A stretch of DNA of 17,882 nt, from assembly GCA_910586605.1 (NCBI GenBank), contig CAJUJR010000057.1:1-17882 (forward strand), given 5' to 3'. The notes beneath the pieces were generated by a model that searched no databases, had not been told where the DNA came from, and was given only the letters and a program-made list of their open reading frames with translations. Each line of letters begins with the position of its first letter. The first letter of the stretch is position 1. A program made the translations under genes and the position numbers. Below, piece after piece: positions 7,401-15,773 of the stretch. The DNA comes from an uncultured Lachnospiraceae bacterium. GTDB taxonomy: Bacteria; Bacillota; Clostridia; Lachnospirales; Lachnospiraceae.

Positions 7401-10400
7401 CACTGAAAAAAGCAGAGGAAGGGGAGTATGTATACAGGCCTTCCGTAAAGCTAAAAACACAGAATACAAAATATGTGGCGCAGTATTTTCCATTGATAGC
7501 GGCAGCCTCTGCCTCGGATAATGTGGTAGAGGTTGGGCTTTCCAAAGTGAAGAAATCCTCACTGAAAAAATATCAGGTGAAAGGATGTGTGACGTCTGCT
7601 TTTACGCCAATCAGGAGTACAGGGCTGGAGGTTAAAAAACTGCCGGTTGCCGGTTATGTCGTATCAGCCGGGAAGGGGACGCAGAACACAGACAAAAAGG
7701 GAAATATCCAGATTGACAGCCTGTCGTCCACAACAGGAGAACTGGGAGAATATTACCTGAATACAATTGTTGGCGTGGAAGGCGACAGGATTCCGTTGCT
7801 TCTTTCCAATGGGGTAGTAAATGGCACGGCTGCCGAAGTTGTCTTGTCAAATGGCATTAAAGCGTCTGACGGCGAAGCGTATCAAGTGAACGCAGGGAAT
7901 ATTGAAATCACATATCCTTATGGCGCGCCAAAGGTAACAAGTATCGACTACACCTATGAGAACAGTGCAAACCAGCAGAAACAGGGAGGGAATACTGATA
8001 ATTCTGTACATATTTATGATGATACGATTACTATCACTGCAAAAGTAAACCCTTACGGCAGGAAAATAAAAGAGGCTGTCTTTACGGTTTACCGTTTTGG
8101 TTCCGGGGATGGGCAGTACAGTGCATTTGATGAATACCGTGTCAGGGAAGCGGAAGATAACCCGAATACGTTTCGGTGTGAGATACCTAAGATGACGGAA
8201 AACCTGCATAATGGCGACCGGATTAAGGTAAGGTTAGTAGACAGCATGGAGCAGACATTAGAAGTTGGGCAGTATGATGAGGATGGCAAACCGATTTTAG
8301 ATGACGAAGGGAACCTTGTTGTGGGGCAGTCTTTTGCCATTGAATATCCTGATGTGGATACCGGCCTGCGCTTTTATACAGAAAATGAACTGCAGTCCCC
8401 ACAGACATATGATTTGGAAAACTGTCCGGCAGCAGATGTGCCATTGCTTGGAAGTTCATTGGGAAGCACAAGCTCCGGCCTGCTGACTTTTGGGAAAATC
8501 AAATGGGCGGACAACACAGGTTATACTTTGCAGGTTGGGGTAAATGCATTAATCAGCACTATTCCGGGGATGAATACGTCACAAAAGGATGCTGCACTGA
8601 AAAATTTTTCATCTTCGGTAAAGGAAGCGGCAGAGTATAATAGCACGAAAAGATCGATTCCGAAAAATGCAGAAGAAGTAATTTTGAATCTGGCAGGGAA
8701 GGAAACAGAACAGACCGATTTATCAAAAGAAAAAGAGACGATGCAGGGTGTTTTAGATGAAATCAGAAGCGATGCCAAAAGCGGGGCGAAGAAAGCTGTT
8801 GCAGGCATGAATAAAAGCCCTGCCTGGAGCGTCAATGCCGCGCTGCTTTTAGCATTTGATTTTGTTTTTAACCCGGTGACGGAGGAATATGTGTTCTGCT
8901 CTGGCGCTGTCAGTATTGGCGGCAGCTATACGTTTAATAAAACACAGTATGTTGTAATAGAGTGTGTTCCGGCGTTTTTGAACTTTACGGCTACGCTCCA
9001 GGCAGATATTTTAATCAGCTATCCGACAGAAAGCGGAAAAAATGCGATGACGGCAGGCGAGTTTAACAGTTATGCCGGAAACCTCACCCAGAAGCTTGCT
9101 TCGCCTACATCGAGGATGAACCTGATGTTTTCCGGGAAAGTTCAGCTGGGGGTTGGAATGTGCGGCGTTTTATCAGCAAGGGGGTATGTAACCCTAAAGC
9201 TGCAGTTTGACGTCCCAATTTATGAAGCCGGTTCCGGAGGGGTTTTAATCGGGGCATCTGGCGGTATAGGGTTTGACCTTTTGGTTATGTCCATCAACGT
9301 TGACGTCGGAAATGTTTTCTATGGGGTTGGCTCATTAAGAAACAAGACAGGATATGATTTTTTTGGCAGCCTGGCAAGCAAGATTTTCAAGGGCCAGGAG
9401 AAAACAGGGAAAGACGGGAAGAAAGCTTTTTCAAGGGAAAAGGACACCGTTTTAAAGAAAAATGGCAAAAAAGAACAGCTCCTGCTTCATCCTTATACAG
9501 CAGGGACTTCGGATATGGAAAGCTTTGGGAAGGGAAGCAGGCTAAAAAAAGCATCTCCTTCGCTTGCTTCTGTAACAGCATTGCTTGACAATGCTGCAGA
9601 GCGTACCCGCCCGAAAATTATTCCGCTTGGGCAGGGAAAGAAGATGATTGTCTTTATTGCAAACAGGGAAGGCAGTGATGGCAGGAATTTTGTCCTGAAT
9701 TATTCTGTCTATAATGGCTCTTCCTGGTCAAAGCCAGAACCGGTAGCAGAAGATGGCACGGTTGATTCCACCCCGGCAGTTTTAAAGGCTGGAGATAAAG
9801 TGGTGATTGCATGGGCGGATGCCTCCCGTGCATTTACAGAAAAAGACAGTACAATAGAGCAGTTATCTGCTATGGGGATTTCTGCTGCAGTTTATGATAT
9901 AGGAAGCGGAAAGATGGGGAAGGAAGTTACATTAGCAGAAGATAAGTATATGAACCTTTCTCCGCAGTTAAATATTGACGGCACAAAAATTTACTGCAGC
10001 TATATGAAGCGTGATGTGGCAGGCGCAAAAGAGGAGGACCTTCTGGATATGAAAAAGATTTACTCTGCTATGGCGTACCGCTCTTATGACTACGTGAGCG
10101 GGGAAAAGAAGGAGGAACGTTTTGTTTCCATAAAACATGATACCATAACGGATCCGGTTATTATGGATTACAGCAGTGTTATTACAGAGGCGGGCGGCGA
10201 CAGTTATCTTGTCTCTACATATACGGTAGATGAGGATGACGACTTTAATACCAATGCAGACAGAGAACTTTTCCTTAGCATTTATAACCTGGATAAAGGG
10301 AGGGAATATTATCCAATCTGTATTTCCAATGACAGCATAAGCCAGTCTGTGCCAAAGCTTACAAACCTGGATGGGAAAGTATACCTGACCTGGTTAGATG

Positions 10401-12472
10401 ATGGGTATATGTTTAATTTTGCAGATGTGTCTGATTTACTGGAAGCATTTTTTGACGAATCTGCAAAAGAAGAGATGAAGGTTGATAAGAGTAAATTTAT
10501 CAATGGTTATATGGATGGGAAAAACGAAAACAGAAACTGGTATAAGAAAGATGCAAAAGAGCTTGGGATGGGGCAGGAAGAATATGAGGACAGTTTTTAT
10601 GCAGATATTGTTTCCGGCAGTTTCCGCAAAGACAGCGTTAACTTTAGCCAGAAGGAAGAAATTATGTCGAACATTTCTTCTTATGTTCTTACAACAGACG
10701 GAGATGATATTTATATTTTCTTTACTGATTTCGGTTCTGACCAGGATTCGTCCGGCGTAGAAATCTATGGGATGAAATATAAAAGAATGGAAGAAGATGC
10801 AGAAAGTAAGGATGAAGATTGGGGATTTTCCGGGAAGGCTGTCCAGATTACCCAGGAAAATAAGGTAATTGATGAACTGGATTTGTATATGGATAAGGGT
10901 GGAAGGGTAACTGCGGCCTCAAATTATTTCAGCCAGTGGATTGATGAATCCGGTTCTATCCAGTATGGTGCAAACCAGCTTGTGGAAATGGAATTTGAGA
11001 CGAAAAACTCCCTGAAAGTGCAAAATGACCATATTCTCTTTTCGGAAAGGCTTGCAGCCGGAGAAACGGAAAATCTCTCCTTTGTTGTAGAAAACGCGGG
11101 GCTTTTGGAAGCAAAAGGATTTGATTATAGGGTAAGCAGCATAAGCGGCAGTACAGAAACGCTGATAGAAAGCGGCCATAAAGATGTTTTGCTGGATTCC
11201 GGGGAGACAACGGAAGTCTCTGTTTTGTGGGAGATACCAAAGACGCTTTCTGATACAAGCATTAAGGTAGAGGTTTTGGAAACAGGAATAGAAGATAACA
11301 AGCCATACCAGGCGACAGAGTATGTCCCATATGAAAGCGATGTAAAATTTATATCAGCACAAGTCCTTTGGGATGAAAAAGGCCCGTATCTAATGGCAGA
11401 AGTTTCTAACGCAGGAAATGCTTCTTCCAAAGCATATGCAGGAAAACTTTATGCACTTAATGGAGATGGGGATGTCCGGGAAACTTGTGCAGAGTTTACA
11501 GTGCCGGCGTTACAGTCGGGAGAGGGGCGGAAGATAGAAATTCCATTTTCTCTAAAACCTGGTGATTTTAGCAGCCTTGGAGTCTTGGATTTGAAGCTTT
11601 GCGCAGAGGACGGGGATGAATTGGTATCTCGTATGTATACAAGGTTTGCTTCTTCCGTTCCGGTCTGTGCCGCCCTAAATGGTGGAAAAGGTGTTAAAAT
11701 CGCAAAAGGCAGCAAAGTACAGGTAAAAGCAGAAGCCGCCCCATGGAATGGGATTGCAGGGGATGCTGTGTTTTACTCTGACAATCCAATGGCAGCAGTA
11801 GTTGACAGCAAAGGCAATATAACAGGGGTTAATGCAGGAAAGGCTAAGATTAGCGTATATTATCCGTCTGTCGGGGTAACAGCTTCTATTACTGCTCAGG
11901 TAACTGGCGGGGAAGAAAAGGCAGGCAGCATTACGCCGGAAAAAACATCTGTAGTAGCTGCCCCAGGAAAGTCTGCAAGCATTAAATTTAAGACAACAGT
12001 AAAAGACAGTTCCGGGAAAGCTGCTGCTGTAAAAGCTTCTGCCTCAGATAAAAAGGTAGTCTCAAAAGTTTCTGTTAGCGGAAATAAAGTAAAAATAACA
12101 GTTGCCAAAAAAGCAGCAAGGGGCGCTTCGGCGACAGTTACTTTAAAAGCTTCCAGCGCTTCCGGCAAGGCTGTCAGCGCTAAGATTAAAGTGACGGCAG
12201 AAAACAGGACAACAAAAATTATACCGCCAAAGAAATCCCTGTCTTTGAAAAAGGGAAAGACAGCAAAGCTTACTTTGAAGGTATCCGCCCAGAACAATAA
12301 AAAACCGGCCACTGATTTGATAAAAATAAAATCAAAACAGGTGGCATTAACAGGCTATACGGTGAAAAAAGGGAAGATTGTCTTGAAATTAAAAGGAAAG
12401 AAAAAAGGTACGGAAAAAATAACCGTCCAGTCTGGGAAGAAAAAAGTTAAAGTAAAAGTAGTTGTAAAATAA
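4421..12472 (+). CDS. Giant secreted multidomain surface protein (Calx-beta, beta-propeller-like, CARDB, Ig-like)
   Basis: A 2683-residue exported protein. It has an arginine-rich signal peptide (hydrophobic core about 25-40, likely cleavage after SFA at 45). A Calx-beta-like fold spans about 66-292, interrupted after the GEDYEIV motif near 114-120 by an insert of roughly 110 low-complexity residues and resuming near 232 (KCKVTFQKGEDEKILRFRIL). A second Calx-beta-like domain covers about 297-395. An acidic/lysine tract lies at about 581-610. Long beta-rich regions of unknown type follow, including a glycine-rich amphipathic stretch (about 1463-1650). About 1714-2177 looks propeller-like (NGSSWSKPEPVAEDG blade). 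Two CARDB-like domains cover about 2197-2290 and 2307-2400, a Big_2 domain about 2412-2495, and two lysine-rich Ig-like repeats 2502-2683. There is no LPXTG motif or C-terminal membrane helix, so retention probably relies on the basic C-terminus. The start is supported by AGAGAGGA upstream. The ligand is unknown; adhesion or scaffolding is inferred. Confidence 0.9.
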   Translation: MKRRKAMRKIGDRCRWKCRGYGRRILCFLLCMAMFLQAGAGISFAASEKKISFMMLESSRIGESLPEGDFIYFGTAAAAVEEHGEYAIRIYREGSLNKKASVSIHTIDMTALYGEDYEIVSETVEGLTETGNGKTLLEEYAKGKKAAAGNPGSFSVGLESTETNDAGSDKAKEAARILEGGNKETEGNASSLAAEKEKQSGEKARATEETGHNSMADALSDALITESMENLKASSKCKVTFQKGEDEKILRFRILEDGKSEGTEGFSLLLTEPEGAELYGISTAGITIQDDEKQVRSEISFAKPEYSAENGKATLTVKRTGAEYSVCDMTVFTSSDTAKAGENYTELNQSLAFAPYETEKEITLDVAGEGKFYVLLTELKACKKGKYTKASVEVKGENQKEASGRIGAKGEKKASREKTLPGKLSRKTGALKQASSGSDTKSFSISINKKEYVVEYKMNEATGKILDDSYSPAVEVGKYYFSSDKEHGGIFEYGSVGGDKPSWLGNRRSEYVFDEKQKDRMDVQYGKAEYCSPTIWHEGWAEINTKEKIPGLYYQYFTPDWESTSSSGGGQKFCFKMARDEDTEEKKEEKKDDEKEDDKKDEIEKYTEGKYGRTCDKGYIKNTLIEGRLASVRAIDDSALAPKSYMRFYGICAMYKKYNIKVQNASAKKYRTGEAGSYIEMAPVNMSVRCGAQPALSSGSSDSRDVYANTSDEDTNLVFSVGDMSLNNHSGKFGYINGYKIVIDPGKKEDRIEVSYPEDFKSWLKDDKQDMKNKQLSGLDFSSSTVNGEIKKIEQDLGIIPYDKYFIAWIDSVQKAVADTGYGYQQNLVFTPRMEYYDVEVEVLEAKGISTDKVHFKDAQLSKTGKYKFHAGDSIEAEVVTEDADSYNVVGYEVSDNAGITYNTITDGSDLFLEYNRSYKIRPVVTTKSNAVEVRFEKDSGAEDKIELQGLIPKDELKGTEFEGKNILDLNPQEKTVQKRAEPVKGKEYVVRLALKKAEEGEYVYRPSVKLKTQNTKYVAQYFPLIAAASASDNVVEVGLSKVKKSSLKKYQVKGCVTSAFTPIRSTGLEVKKLPVAGYVVSAGKGTQNTDKKGNIQIDSLSSTTGELGEYYLNTIVGVEGDRIPLLLSNGVVNGTAAEVVLSNGIKASDGEAYQVNAGNIEITYPYGAPKVTSIDYTYENSANQQKQGGNTDNSVHIYDDTITITAKVNPYGRKIKEAVFTVYRFGSGDGQYSAFDEYRVREAEDNPNTFRCEIPKMTENLHNGDRIKVRLVDSMEQTLEVGQYDEDGKPILDDEGNLVVGQSFAIEYPDVDTGLRFYTENELQSPQTYDLENCPAADVPLLGSSLGSTSSGLLTFGKIKWADNTGYTLQVGVNALISTIPGMNTSQKDAALKNFSSSVKEAAEYNSTKRSIPKNAEEVILNLAGKETEQTDLSKEKETMQGVLDEIRSDAKSGAKKAVAGMNKSPAWSVNAALLLAFDFVFNPVTEEYVFCSGAVSIGGSYTFNKTQYVVIECVPAFLNFTATLQADILISYPTESGKNAMTAGEFNSYAGNLTQKLASPTSRMNLMFSGKVQLGVGMCGVLSARGYVTLKLQFDVPIYEAGSGGVLIGASGGIGFDLLVMSINVDVGNVFYGVGSLRNKTGYDFFGSLASKIFKGQEKTGKDGKKAFSREKDTVLKKNGKKEQLLLHPYTAGTSDMESFGKGSRLKKASPSLASVTALLDNAAERTRPKIIPLGQGKKMIVFIANREGSDGRNFVLNYSVYNGSSWSKPEPVAEDGTVDSTPAVLKAGDKVVIAWADASRAFTEKDSTIEQLSAMGISAAVYDIGSGKMGKEVTLAEDKYMNLSPQLNIDGTKIYCSYMKRDVAGAKEEDLLDMKKIYSAMAYRSYDYVSGEKKEERFVSIKHDTITDPVIMDYSSVITEAGGDSYLVSTYTVDEDDDFNTNADRELFLSIYNLDKGREYYPICISNDSISQSVPKLTNLDGKVYLTWLDDGYMFNFADVSDLLEAFFDESAKEEMKVDKSKFINGYMDGKNENRNWYKKDAKELGMGQEEYEDSFYADIVSGSFRKDSVNFSQKEEIMSNISSYVLTTDGDDIYIFFTDFGSDQDSSGVEIYGMKYKRMEEDAESKDEDWGFSGKAVQITQENKVIDELDLYMDKGGRVTAASNYFSQWIDESGSIQYGANQLVEMEFETKNSLKVQNDHILFSERLAAGETENLSFVVENAGLLEAKGFDYRVSSISGSTETLIESGHKDVLLDSGETTEVSVLWEIPKTLSDTSIKVEVLETGIEDNKPYQATEYVPYESDVKFISAQVLWDEKGPYLMAEVSNAGNASSKAYAGKLYALNGDGDVRETCAEFTVPALQSGEGRKIEIPFSLKPGDFSSLGVLDLKLCAEDGDELVSRMYTRFASSVPVCAALNGGKGVKIAKGSKVQVKAEAAPWNGIAGDAVFYSDNPMAAVVDSKGNITGVNAGKAKISVYYPSVGVTASITAQVTGGEEKAGSITPEKTSVVAAPGKSASIKFKTTVKDSSGKAAAVKASASDKKVVSKVSVSGNKVKITVAKKAARGASATVTLKASSASGKAVSAKIKVTAENRTTKIIPPKKSLSLKKGKTAKLTLKVSAQNNKKPATDLIKIKSKQVALTGYTVKKGKIVLKLKGKKKGTEKITVQSGKKKVKVKVVVK

Positions 12473-12478
12473 GGTTGT

Positions 12479-12528
12479 TTTTCCTGCCATGGGATAAGAC
12501 GGGTGGAATCTATTCTATGGCAGGAAAA
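12479..12528 (+). other. Intergenic hairpin between the two secreted-protein genes
   Basis: TTTTCCTGCCAT at 12479-12490 and ATGGCAGGAAAA at 12517-12528 form a perfect 12-bp stem with a 26-nt loop, starting 6 nt after the giant gene's stop codon. No T-run follows on either strand, so it is not a standard terminator. It may protect the upstream message end or tune read-through into the next gene. Its right arm overlaps an upstream in-frame ATG (12528) of the following gene, an argument against that ATG as start. Confidence 0.6.
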
Positions 12529-12551
12529 TGGATTTAGAAAGGAATAGAAGG

Positions 12552-15500
12552 ATGGAGCAAAAGTATAAGAAAAAAATAGTGTCTGCCATTTTAGCTTCGG
12601 CGATGTTATTTTCCAGTGCAGGCAGCACAGGAAGTTATGCAGAGGCCGCCAGTAAAAAGGCAGTGGTAAAGTTTGACAAGACAAAGGTTTCTGTGAAAAA
12701 GGGAAAGAAAGTAACGATTAAAATCGTAAAAAAGAACGTTAAAAAAGTCAAATCCCAGAAGTGGTCTTCCCAAAATAAGAAGATTGCCACAGTAAACAGC
12801 AAGGGGACAGTAACGGGGAAAAAGGCCGGGAAGTCCACCGTTGTTACCTGTAAGGTAACATATACAGTGAAAGGTTCAGATAAGAAATATTCTAAAAAGC
12901 TGGAATGTAAAGTTATAGTAAAGAAAGATGCTGCAAAAAAGCCTGATCCGACAAAAGAGCCAGCGCCAGCAAAGACGCCTTCCAATACCGATGCGCCTTT
13001 ACAGCCAGAGAAGAGCAGTGCATTGGTTCCTGAAATTATGCCAGGGCATCAGGTAATGCAAAATCCATATCTGTCATCAGAAGAGGCAATGATACATAAT
13101 GATATCTATAATTCAGATGTTACAAGTAAGGCAATGCCGATTGGAATCTGCCCGGAGATTATAGAATCGGAAGCAAAGGACAGCCCGATTGCACCTCCTG
13201 CTTTTTTCTATGATAATTATGGAAATGCCGTGGCTCCTTACAGCCAGATTATGGAAGATGGAAGCGTGCTTTCTGGGGGAATTGCCATCCGTGATATGGA
13301 TAGCAGTAACTTGGAAGTTTTAGGGAAGTTCCAGCCGCCGCTTCATGATAACGGGGCAAAATATGGCATCCAGATTTCCTATTCTTTCGTAGATAAGGAA
13401 AACTACCTGGTTGGGCCGACAACGCATGGCCATGTTGTCATGATACAGACATATGATGAAAAAGGCAAGATTCTGCCTGTTTTTGAAAAGAAACTGGACG
13501 TCGATATTTTATCAGGTGCTGTTAAGGCAATGGGAAATGATATTGACCAGAATATTTTAAGCATTGCATATGACTATGAAGGAAATCTTTGGTTTGTGAC
13601 AGGAGGTTTCCATAAAAATCCGGCATTTTCTAAATCTGGATTTGTCGGCTATCTGGAGAGGGAGTATATTGACCATATACTTGCAGGGGAAAATGCAGGG
13701 GATGCTGAAAAGTATCTGCATTATAAAAAGCTTTCAGAGGGAGAAAATGCCGAAAATGGGATTGCTGCCCATAAAGAAGGCTGCGTGGTTTTAACAAACC
13801 GAAACTGTTTCCTGTTTGCAGCTTCTGAAACAGGGGTGGAAGTAAAATGGGGCACTTCATATGAAAGTTCTGGCGGGAAAGGTGCAAAGCCGGAAACTGG
13901 GATTACAGGGGCAGGCCTTGCATGGGGCGGCGGGAGTTCCCCTACCCTGACAAATGAGCTCGTGCTTTTTACAGATAACCAAGATGTGGTAAATCTGATT
14001 GCAGTTGATTTAAAGACAGGGAAAACGCTCGTAAAAACGCCTGTGCTGGATTTGGGAAAAGATGTTATTGTTTCTGTAGAAAATTCTATCTGTGTCTATG
14101 CCCCGGATGACAAAAGGGCGTCTGTACTTGTCTGCAACTGGTTTGGAGCAGGGAATGCAGGACTTTTTGGGGCGGATGCGGATTCTTCCATACAGAGTTA
14201 TGATAATATTTATGACAATAGCTGGAGAAACGGCGGCTCTGATTACCTGATGCCGGGAGTTGAGCGGGTGGATATTGTAAAGAAAGGGGATGGAAGCTAC
14301 TCGGCAGAAAAGGTATGGGTAAGGGAGGACTTAAAAGATACCTGCATGATTAAGCTTTCAACCTCTGCAGGATATTACTATGGTTATACGCAGGATGAAA
14401 AAACAAAAGAGTGGGGATTTATCGCACTGGATTATGCTACCGGGAAAACAGTAATGTGGCAGCCTGTTTCGGATAAGAAAGAATATAATAATATGGCAGT
14501 TGGCATTATGCAGGGGAATAATGGAAATTCTATTTATTGCCCCACAAATTCACAGACGCTCGTACGCCTGCAGGACCGATTTGCTTACCTGCCAAAACAG
14601 CCAGATAAAAAATTAGATATTGTAAAGATGGAACGCCATATAATGACAGAAGAAAGTTTCCAGGAAGCATCAGGAAGCAGCCAGGTTCCGGCAACTTATC
14701 TGATGTCTGCCGTAATTGAAGATGCAAAGCAGGAACAGATGCTTTCTTTCCGGTTAAATGGCCTGGAAGGGGAGAAGGGCAGTTATACACTATATTACAT
14801 GGATAAAAACGGGAAATTAAATATATATGAAAAACCTGTTTTTACAGATAGCAAAGGGCGTGAACTGGAAGATGGCGAGATGCTTATCCCAGATGCTATT
14901 TATGAGATACGCCTTGCAGCGAAAGATTCAGGCAATGTAGATTGTGACAGTGTAGAAGGGGTTATAAAAACTAAGATATTGCTTGCTTCTTCTAAAAAAG
15001 TGCCTGCTGTAGAAAAGTCAAATGAAGAGTTGTACAATATGGCAGTAAGAGATTCTGTTTTTGCTGAAGAAGACGAAGTTAAACCGTTAGTTTCTCTTAC
15101 GAAGGAAGATAAATTTGTTACATGGGATGAGAAAGGGCGTGTGCTTCTTTGTACATGGCACAGCTATCCTGACAGCTATCCGGAAGGGGAAACAGTCACA
15201 ACAAAGTGGGGGTATGTCTGGAGCTTTACAGACAAGGAGATCGCTTCTTATTCGGACGAACTAAAAAATGCGGCGGATGCCCAAATGCGCTTGCGGCAGT
15301 TGATTGCCGTCTCTCCAGATAAAAAACACAGCACGGTTACAGGGCTTTGGGTAAATACAGACGATGTTATACGCCCGGCTTATCAGACAGATGCAACAGA
15401 CGGAAGGATGTTTACTTCATTTGAAAATGAGGAGACAGTGGATAAAGACTTTAAGGCATGGTTTGACCAAAATATACTGGATTCTTACTTTTATGGAGGA

Positions 15501-15650
15501 TATCCGTGGACGCGTCTTGGTTATACTTATGATTGGGCAGATAACGGAAAAGAGTATGGCCTGACAGAATTCCTGATAAAAAAGGATGCACAAGCAGAAG
15601 TAGCATTTACAGAAACGACAGATGAATTTTTGGAGCGGGTTAGTAAGTAA
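12552..15650 (+). CDS. Secreted lysine-rich Ig-like / beta-propeller protein
   Basis: A 1032-residue exported protein. The signal peptide (KKKIVSAILASAMLFSSAGS) has likely cleavage after AEA at 32. A lysine-rich Big_2-type Ig-like domain covers about 36-125, with the typical VNSKGTVTGKKAGKSTV. A proline-rich linker covers about 127-155. A domain of about 165-685 begins MQNPYLSS...IHND and reads as a quinoprotein/PQQ-like beta-propeller, resembling (from memory) secreted propeller proteins of Actinobacteria. A C-terminal domain (about 690-1032) ends with the striking YPWTRLGYTYDW motif. No catalytic residues can be assigned. The in-frame ATG at 12528 lies in a hairpin arm with a badly spaced GGA; 12552 is preferred because AGAAAGGA sits about 9 nt upstream. 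No separate promoter is visible, so it is probably co-transcribed with the giant gene 79 bp upstream. It is likely surface-bound through the basic Ig-like domain. Confidence 0.88.
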   Translation: MEQKYKKKIVSAILASAMLFSSAGSTGSYAEAASKKAVVKFDKTKVSVKKGKKVTIKIVKKNVKKVKSQKWSSQNKKIATVNSKGTVTGKKAGKSTVVTCKVTYTVKGSDKKYSKKLECKVIVKKDAAKKPDPTKEPAPAKTPSNTDAPLQPEKSSALVPEIMPGHQVMQNPYLSSEEAMIHNDIYNSDVTSKAMPIGICPEIIESEAKDSPIAPPAFFYDNYGNAVAPYSQIMEDGSVLSGGIAIRDMDSSNLEVLGKFQPPLHDNGAKYGIQISYSFVDKENYLVGPTTHGHVVMIQTYDEKGKILPVFEKKLDVDILSGAVKAMGNDIDQNILSIAYDYEGNLWFVTGGFHKNPAFSKSGFVGYLEREYIDHILAGENAGDAEKYLHYKKLSEGENAENGIAAHKEGCVVLTNRNCFLFAASETGVEVKWGTSYESSGGKGAKPETGITGAGLAWGGGSSPTLTNELVLFTDNQDVVNLIAVDLKTGKTLVKTPVLDLGKDVIVSVENSICVYAPDDKRASVLVCNWFGAGNAGLFGADADSSIQSYDNIYDNSWRNGGSDYLMPGVERVDIVKKGDGSYSAEKVWVREDLKDTCMIKLSTSAGYYYGYTQDEKTKEWGFIALDYATGKTVMWQPVSDKKEYNNMAVGIMQGNNGNSIYCPTNSQTLVRLQDRFAYLPKQPDKKLDIVKMERHIMTEESFQEASGSSQVPATYLMSAVIEDAKQEQMLSFRLNGLEGEKGSYTLYYMDKNGKLNIYEKPVFTDSKGRELEDGEMLIPDAIYEIRLAAKDSGNVDCDSVEGVIKTKILLASSKKVPAVEKSNEELYNMAVRDSVFAEEDEVKPLVSLTKEDKFVTWDEKGRVLLCTWHSYPDSYPEGETVTTKWGYVWSFTDKEIASYSDELKNAADAQMRLRQLIAVSPDKKHSTVTGLWVNTDDVIRPAYQTDATDGRMFTSFENEETVDKDFKAWFDQNILDSYFYGGYPWTRLGYTYDWADNGKEYGLTEFLIKKDAQAEVAFTETTDEFLERVSK

Positions 15651-15684
15651 ATAAAGTGCGGCAGCAGCCTTCCCATATGTTTAA

Positions 15685-15730
15685 AAACACCCTTTCTTTG
15701 GTATTGAAACCTTAGAAAGGGTGTTTATTC
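15685..15730. terminator. Bidirectional intrinsic terminator
   Basis: A perfect 13-bp stem pairs 15685-15697 (AAACACCCTTTCT) with 15714-15726 around a 16-nt loop. On the plus strand TTTATT follows. On the minus strand the stem ends in GTGTTTTT, giving a five-T run. It lies between the convergent propeller-protein and chemoreceptor genes and should serve both. Confidence 0.88.
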
Positions 15731-15773
15731 ATGTTATAGGAAATCTAAACATCATATGTTAACTATTTATAAA

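Noticed and set aside
11896..12312. 138-codon minus-strand open frame opposite the lysine-rich end of the giant gene
   Set aside because: Lysine codons (AAA/AAG) read in reverse give Phe/Leu-rich frames without stops. Similar shadow frames appear opposite other lysine-rich parts, such as 12635-12985.
12217..12472. Sortase-anchored C-terminus in the giant protein
   Set aside because: The C-terminus has no LPXTG-like motif, hydrophobic helix or charged tail of sorting-signal type; it ends in lysine-rich strands.
12528..12551. Start of the propeller protein at 12528
   Set aside because: The ATG overlaps the right arm of a hairpin and its GGA is too close; the ATG at 12552 has a properly spaced AGAAAGGA and gives a typical signal peptide.
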